Below are positions 6,441 to 8,878 of a DNA stretch of 8,878 nt, one piece after another (the stretch's first letter is position 1; each line of letters opens with the position of its first letter). The stretch spans positions 1-8,878 of the forward strand of contig DAOVLV010000055.1 in assembly GCA_030631085.1 (NCBI GenBank), given 5' to 3'. A program made the translations under genes and the position numbers. The stretch comes from Planctomycetales bacterium. Lineage in GTDB: Bacteria; Planctomycetota; Phycisphaerae; SM23-33. Under the pieces are notes generated by a model. It ran no database searches and was not told the origin of the DNA. It worked only from the letters and a program-made list of their open reading frames with translations.

Positions 6441-6470
6441 ATTATAACGGTTTATACGGTTTCCGCACAA
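6441..6470 (-). promoter_or_regulatory. Candidate promoter for the DUF4160-DUF2442 pair
   Basis: On the minus strand a perfect TATAAT (complement at 6441-6446) lies 18 nt downstream of TTGTGC (complement at 6465-6470, 3 of 6 to the -35 consensus). The expected start of transcription falls almost on the DUF4160 ATG at 6434, so the message could be leaderless or nearly so, consistent with the lack of a Shine-Dalgarno there. Confidence 0.35.
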
Positions 6471-6500
6471 TTTTCTCGATAAGGGATTAATCCACTTCAT

Positions 6501-6517
6501 CCGTCAGCGACTGACGG
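6501..6517 (-). terminator. GC-rich hairpin on the stop codon of the TPR gene
   Basis: CCGTCAG-CGA-CTGACGG is a perfect 7-bp inverted repeat with a 3-nt loop, with five G-C pairs in each stem. On the minus strand the TGA stop of the 573-residue TPR gene (6504-6506) lies inside the downstream arm. No U-tract follows, so it is not a standard intrinsic terminator; it could be a weak terminator, an RNA-stabilising 3' hairpin, or incidental. A further perfect 10-bp palindrome, GGATTAATCC, lies 8 nt beyond it at 6484-6493. Confidence 0.4.
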
Positions 6518-8225
6518 TGTGCATTTGCTTCAGGTTTCGCCATGTAGCCGCTACTCGGTCCATCAGACCCATATTCTGAAGCGACAGCGCCAATGCCGCC
6601 CGAACCTGCCTGTTTCCCGGCGCAAGCGAAGCAGCCTTTTCCATATGCTCAACGGCTTTGGAGAACTGCCGACGGTCCGTCTGTAACAACGCAAGGCGAT
6701 AGTGCAGGTCCACGTATTCGCCCTTCAGTTCCAGTGCCTGCTTGAAGGTTTCAACGGCCTGGTCTGTCTGTCCCAGTTCCTGCTGGGTAATTCCCCGTCG
6801 GATGATTGCGGCGACGTACGTCGGATTGATACGGACGGCTTCGGTGAACTGTTCGAGCGCTTCGCCGAGACGCCCTTCAGCCCGAAGAAGTACGCCGTAG
6901 CGGTATCTCAGATCGGCGTATTCGGGTTTATCGGCGACCTGTTCCGCGTGGCGTTCGACCTGGATTTGCAGCAGGTCGTCATGGTCGAGTTCGTCGTCGG
7001 TGTGAGGCGATTCACCGGGCGAATTCAGGCTTCGCTGGAACTGTTCGGCGGTTGCGGCTTTGAGTTGCAGTTTCGCCATTTCCGACAGGAGCAGGGTCGA
7101 GTTAGGTTCAACCGCCCCCGCCAGTTGAAACGTTTCTATGGCTTGGGCTTCATGTCCCGCAGACGCCTGGGCGACCCCAAGACCGACGTAACAGGTCAGC
7201 AGGTTATCGTTGGTTTCAGCGGCATGATGAAATGCTTCAGCCGATTCGGTCCATCGACCATGCGCGAGATAATGCCTTCCCAGCCCGATTCTTGCTTCGA
7301 GGTAATCCGGGTCCGCCTGAAGCGCCAGGAGGTATTGGTTCGTCGCCTCGTTGTCTGCGCCCATCTCGCTGAGCACGTCGGCAAGGCGGAGATGCAGATC
7401 GGCGAACGGTCCCTGGACTTCGATAAGCCTGTAAAGTCGTTCAGCCGCTTCGCGCAGTTGCCCGGTCGTCACGAGCAATTCGACCTCGTCATCCATCAAC
7501 GCCCAGTTGTCGGGTTCCATTGCAATGGCGGTTTCAAATTCCTTAATGGCTTGGCCGTATTGCCCCGATCGGTAGTACAGATGCGCCAAGGCGGCACGAA
7601 TGGACGCATCGGCAGGGTCAATGATGTGGAGGTGTTCGTATTGTTCGATGGATTCGTCGATGTCATTGTTAAGCATTGCCACAGCGGCCAATCGTTGTCG
7701 GGCGGGAACCATGTCCTCGTCGGCCGTGATGGCATCGTGATAAAACTCACCGGCCTCGTCGTTGCGGAAAAGTTTTTCCAGGCAGTACCCTATGGCGAAC
7801 AGGACCGCCGGTATTCCCGGATGTGTCTGGTTGGCGATTCGGAGGTGTTCCAGCGATTTTTGCGATTGCCCCATCTCGTCGTATGCCGACGCCAGCGCCA
7901 GACGGGCCTGAAGGAGGTCGGGTTTATGTCGGCAGGCGCAGAGCAGGTGTTCTGCTGCGTCGGAAAACCTCATGGCGTTCAGAAGCGACAATCCGAGTTG
8001 GTATCGTGCTTCCGGATTGTCGGGATGTTCCCTGACCGCTTCGGCGAGTTCTTCCAGTGATTTTGTAACTTGTTTTGTTTGCTCGCTTTCCGGTAAGTAA
8101 GAGTGGTAGGGCGTGCATCGGGTATCGTGGGTTCCCATAGCGACGCCGGCGCGAATGTGGCGATCCAGCGTTTCGGAGACGTTGGACTCAAGTCCCTTCG
8201 AAAGAATTTCCAGCAGGTAACTCAC
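6504..8225 (-). CDS. Tetratricopeptide-repeat protein, 573 residues
   Basis: The protein is almost entirely TPR helix pairs, with about 12-13 units of 34 residues. Clear ones lie at about 73-106, 107-140, 209-242 (ALAHLYYRSGQYGQAIKEFE), 276-309, 310-343, 344-377, 437-470 (GVLLRAEGRLGEALEQFTEA), 471-504 and 505-538. An acidic linker with serine, proline and histidine (about 401-419) separates a nine-unit block from a final block. The first 60 residues (MSYLLEILSKGL onward) are not TPR. No signal peptide or membrane helix is seen, so it is probably cytoplasmic and acts as a protein-binding scaffold; no enzymatic domain is visible. The start is GTG at 8223-8225, supported by a GGAG 11 nt upstream and by the MSYLLEIL beginning I associate with planctomycete TPR proteins. 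It follows another TPR gene by 16 nt, likely in one transcript. The binding partner is unknown. Confidence 0.9.
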   Translation of the reverse strand: MSYLLEILSKGLESNVSETLDRHIRAGVAMGTHDTRCTPYHSYLPESEQTKQVTKSLEELAEAVREHPDNPEARYQLGLSLLNAMRFSDAAEHLLCACRHKPDLLQARLALASAYDEMGQSQKSLEHLRIANQTHPGIPAVLFAIGYCLEKLFRNDEAGEFYHDAITADEDMVPARQRLAAVAMLNNDIDESIEQYEHLHIIDPADASIRAALAHLYYRSGQYGQAIKEFETAIAMEPDNWALMDDEVELLVTTGQLREAAERLYRLIEVQGPFADLHLRLADVLSEMGADNEATNQYLLALQADPDYLEARIGLGRHYLAHGRWTESAEAFHHAAETNDNLLTCYVGLGVAQASAGHEAQAIETFQLAGAVEPNSTLLLSEMAKLQLKAATAEQFQRSLNSPGESPHTDDELDHDDLLQIQVERHAEQVADKPEYADLRYRYGVLLRAEGRLGEALEQFTEAVRINPTYVAAIIRRGITQQELGQTDQAVETFKQALELKGEYVDLHYRLALLQTDRRQFSKAVEHMEKAASLAPGNRQVRAALALSLQNMGLMDRVAATWRNLKQMHTVSR

Positions 8226-8241
8226 CTTTTAAATATCTCCA

Positions 8242-8878
8242 TCACGCTGCCAGCGAGTCCATACCGTCGGTGGCTCGCGGGTAATGCGGTTTCAGTTCCA
8301 ATGCCCGGGTGTAGTGCTTCCTGGCGGGGACGTTCATTCCTCGCTGCTTCATCAGGTCTCCGAGGCGTGCGTGAATGTCCGGGAAATCCGCCCCGGCAAG
8401 AACTGCCCGCTGGAGGTTTGCGATTGCTTCGTCAATCTCGCCTTGATGTGTGTCGATCTCTGATAGATGTATCAGGGCCTTGGTGTATCGAGGGTTAATC
8501 CTGACGGCTTCGGCGGTATATTCCCTTGCCTGTTCGCTCCTTCCAAGTCGCCACGAAGCCACGCCGGCGTAGTAATGCAGGTCGGCATAATCGGCGTGGT
8601 ATTTCAGGGCGGTTTGAAGTATCGACAGCACCACGCCGAAAAGTTCTTCGTCGGCGTCGCTTGCCGGAAGGGCGAGGAAGGTTTCGATGAAGTCCGGCTC
8701 GGAGGATACGTATTCCGCCAGTTGGCGTATTGGTTTGACCTGTGCGTCCGATATGTCCTGATCGGTTCTTTCCGGGTTGAATTCCGGCATCGCCAGCGTC
8801 ATGGGGTGGTTCGTCTTTTTGGCTGCGTCTGCCGCCAGGCACAACTGGTATGTAAGCAGCAGGTTTCGCGGTGCAAGA
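8242..8878 (-). CDS. C-terminal part of a TPR protein, 5' end beyond the window
   Basis: The frame is open from the right edge of the window to the TGA at 8242-8244, giving 211 residues. A TTG at 8844 could be read as a start, but the sequence upstream (NLLLTYQL) continues in frame with no ribosome site, so I take this as the C-terminal end of a longer protein. The first 85 or so visible residues (with TNHPMTLAMPEFNPER and a predicted helical YVSSEPDFIETFLALP segment) are not TPR and may connect to another domain outside the window. Three TPR units follow at the end, including DLHYYAGVASWRLGRSEQAREYTAEAVRINPRY and DIHARLGDLMKQRGMN. The unit containing EAVRINPRY resembles the EAVRINPTY unit of the downstream TPR protein, so the two are probably related. 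Role unknown; the spacing of 16 nt suggests an operon with its TPR neighbour. Confidence 0.85.
   Translation of the reverse strand, partial: LAPRNLLLTYQLCLAADAAKKTNHPMTLAMPEFNPERTDQDISDAQVKPIRQLAEYVSSEPDFIETFLALPASDADEELFGVVLSILQTALKYHADYADLHYYAGVASWRLGRSEQAREYTAEAVRINPRYTKALIHLSEIDTHQGEIDEAIANLQRAVLAGADFPDIHARLGDLMKQRGMNVPARKHYTRALELKPHYPRATDGMDSLAA

Noticed and set aside
6306..6500. Longer 64-residue version of the DUF4160 protein starting at 6500
   Set aside because: The first 22 residues do not resemble the family, whose N-terminus is MPTVLR, and the longer form would start upstream of the candidate TATAAT promoter.
6702..8060. 452-codon plus-strand open frame opposite the TPR gene
   Set aside because: The translation is low-complexity and phenylalanine/glycine/valine rich, a periodic echo of the TPR repeats. 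The minus strand has a proper start, ribosome site and repeat units.
8242..8844. Complete 200-residue TPR protein starting at TTG 8844
   Set aside because: The frame continues without a stop to the window edge with protein-like sequence and no ribosome site before the TTG, so a truncated longer gene is more likely.

Overview
The window is a bacterial glycan-assembly locus followed by a small two-gene DUF4160/DUF2442 cassette and a pair of tetratricopeptide-repeat (TPR) genes. Every gene is dense and intronless, and there is no rRNA, tRNA, CRISPR array or transposase. The best guess for the host is a planctomycete-like bacterium, possibly Phycisphaerae. This rests mainly on my recollection that TPR proteins beginning MSYLLEIL with an IEPNSTLLLSEMAKLQLKAA-type segment occur there, so it is tentative.

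Region 1 (1-4198, minus strand) is a compact four-gene operon read leftwards. In order of transcription it holds two tandem non-hydrolysing UDP-GlcNAc 2-epimerase homologues (WecB family), a GT-B glycosyltransferase with a cysteine cluster, and a GT4 glycosyltransferase that runs off the left edge. Junctions are 16 nt, a 4-nt ATGA overlap and 2 nt, so co-transcription and translational coupling are likely. The operon would supply an N-acetylmannosamine-type or related nucleotide sugar and transfer sugars to a growing surface glycan.

Region 2 (4199-4320) is a 122-bp divergent intergenic region. It holds overlapping candidate promoters in both directions, a 13-bp palindrome touching the Shine-Dalgarno of the rightward gene, and a 9-bp direct repeat at its two extreme edges. 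Region 3 (4321-6051, plus strand) is a single 576-codon gene that fuses a DUF354 domain (GT-B-like, usually a stand-alone protein) to a class I SAM-dependent methyltransferase. Its position opposite the epimerases suggests it works on the same glycan.

Region 4 (6083-6470, minus strand) is a DUF4160-DUF2442 pair with overlapping reading frames. The DUF4160 member keeps both ends of its family but appears to lack the middle through a clean in-frame deletion. Region 5 (6501-8878, minus strand) contains two adjacent TPR genes in the same direction, 16 nt apart. The first is cut by the right edge and the second is a complete GTG-initiated 573-residue protein with about 12-13 TPR units. A GC-rich hairpin sits on the stop codon of the latter.

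I do not see a clearly new defence or mobile system. The least ordinary items are the DUF354-methyltransferase fusion, the miniature DUF4160, the tandem epimerase paralogues and the cysteine-rich glycosyltransferase.
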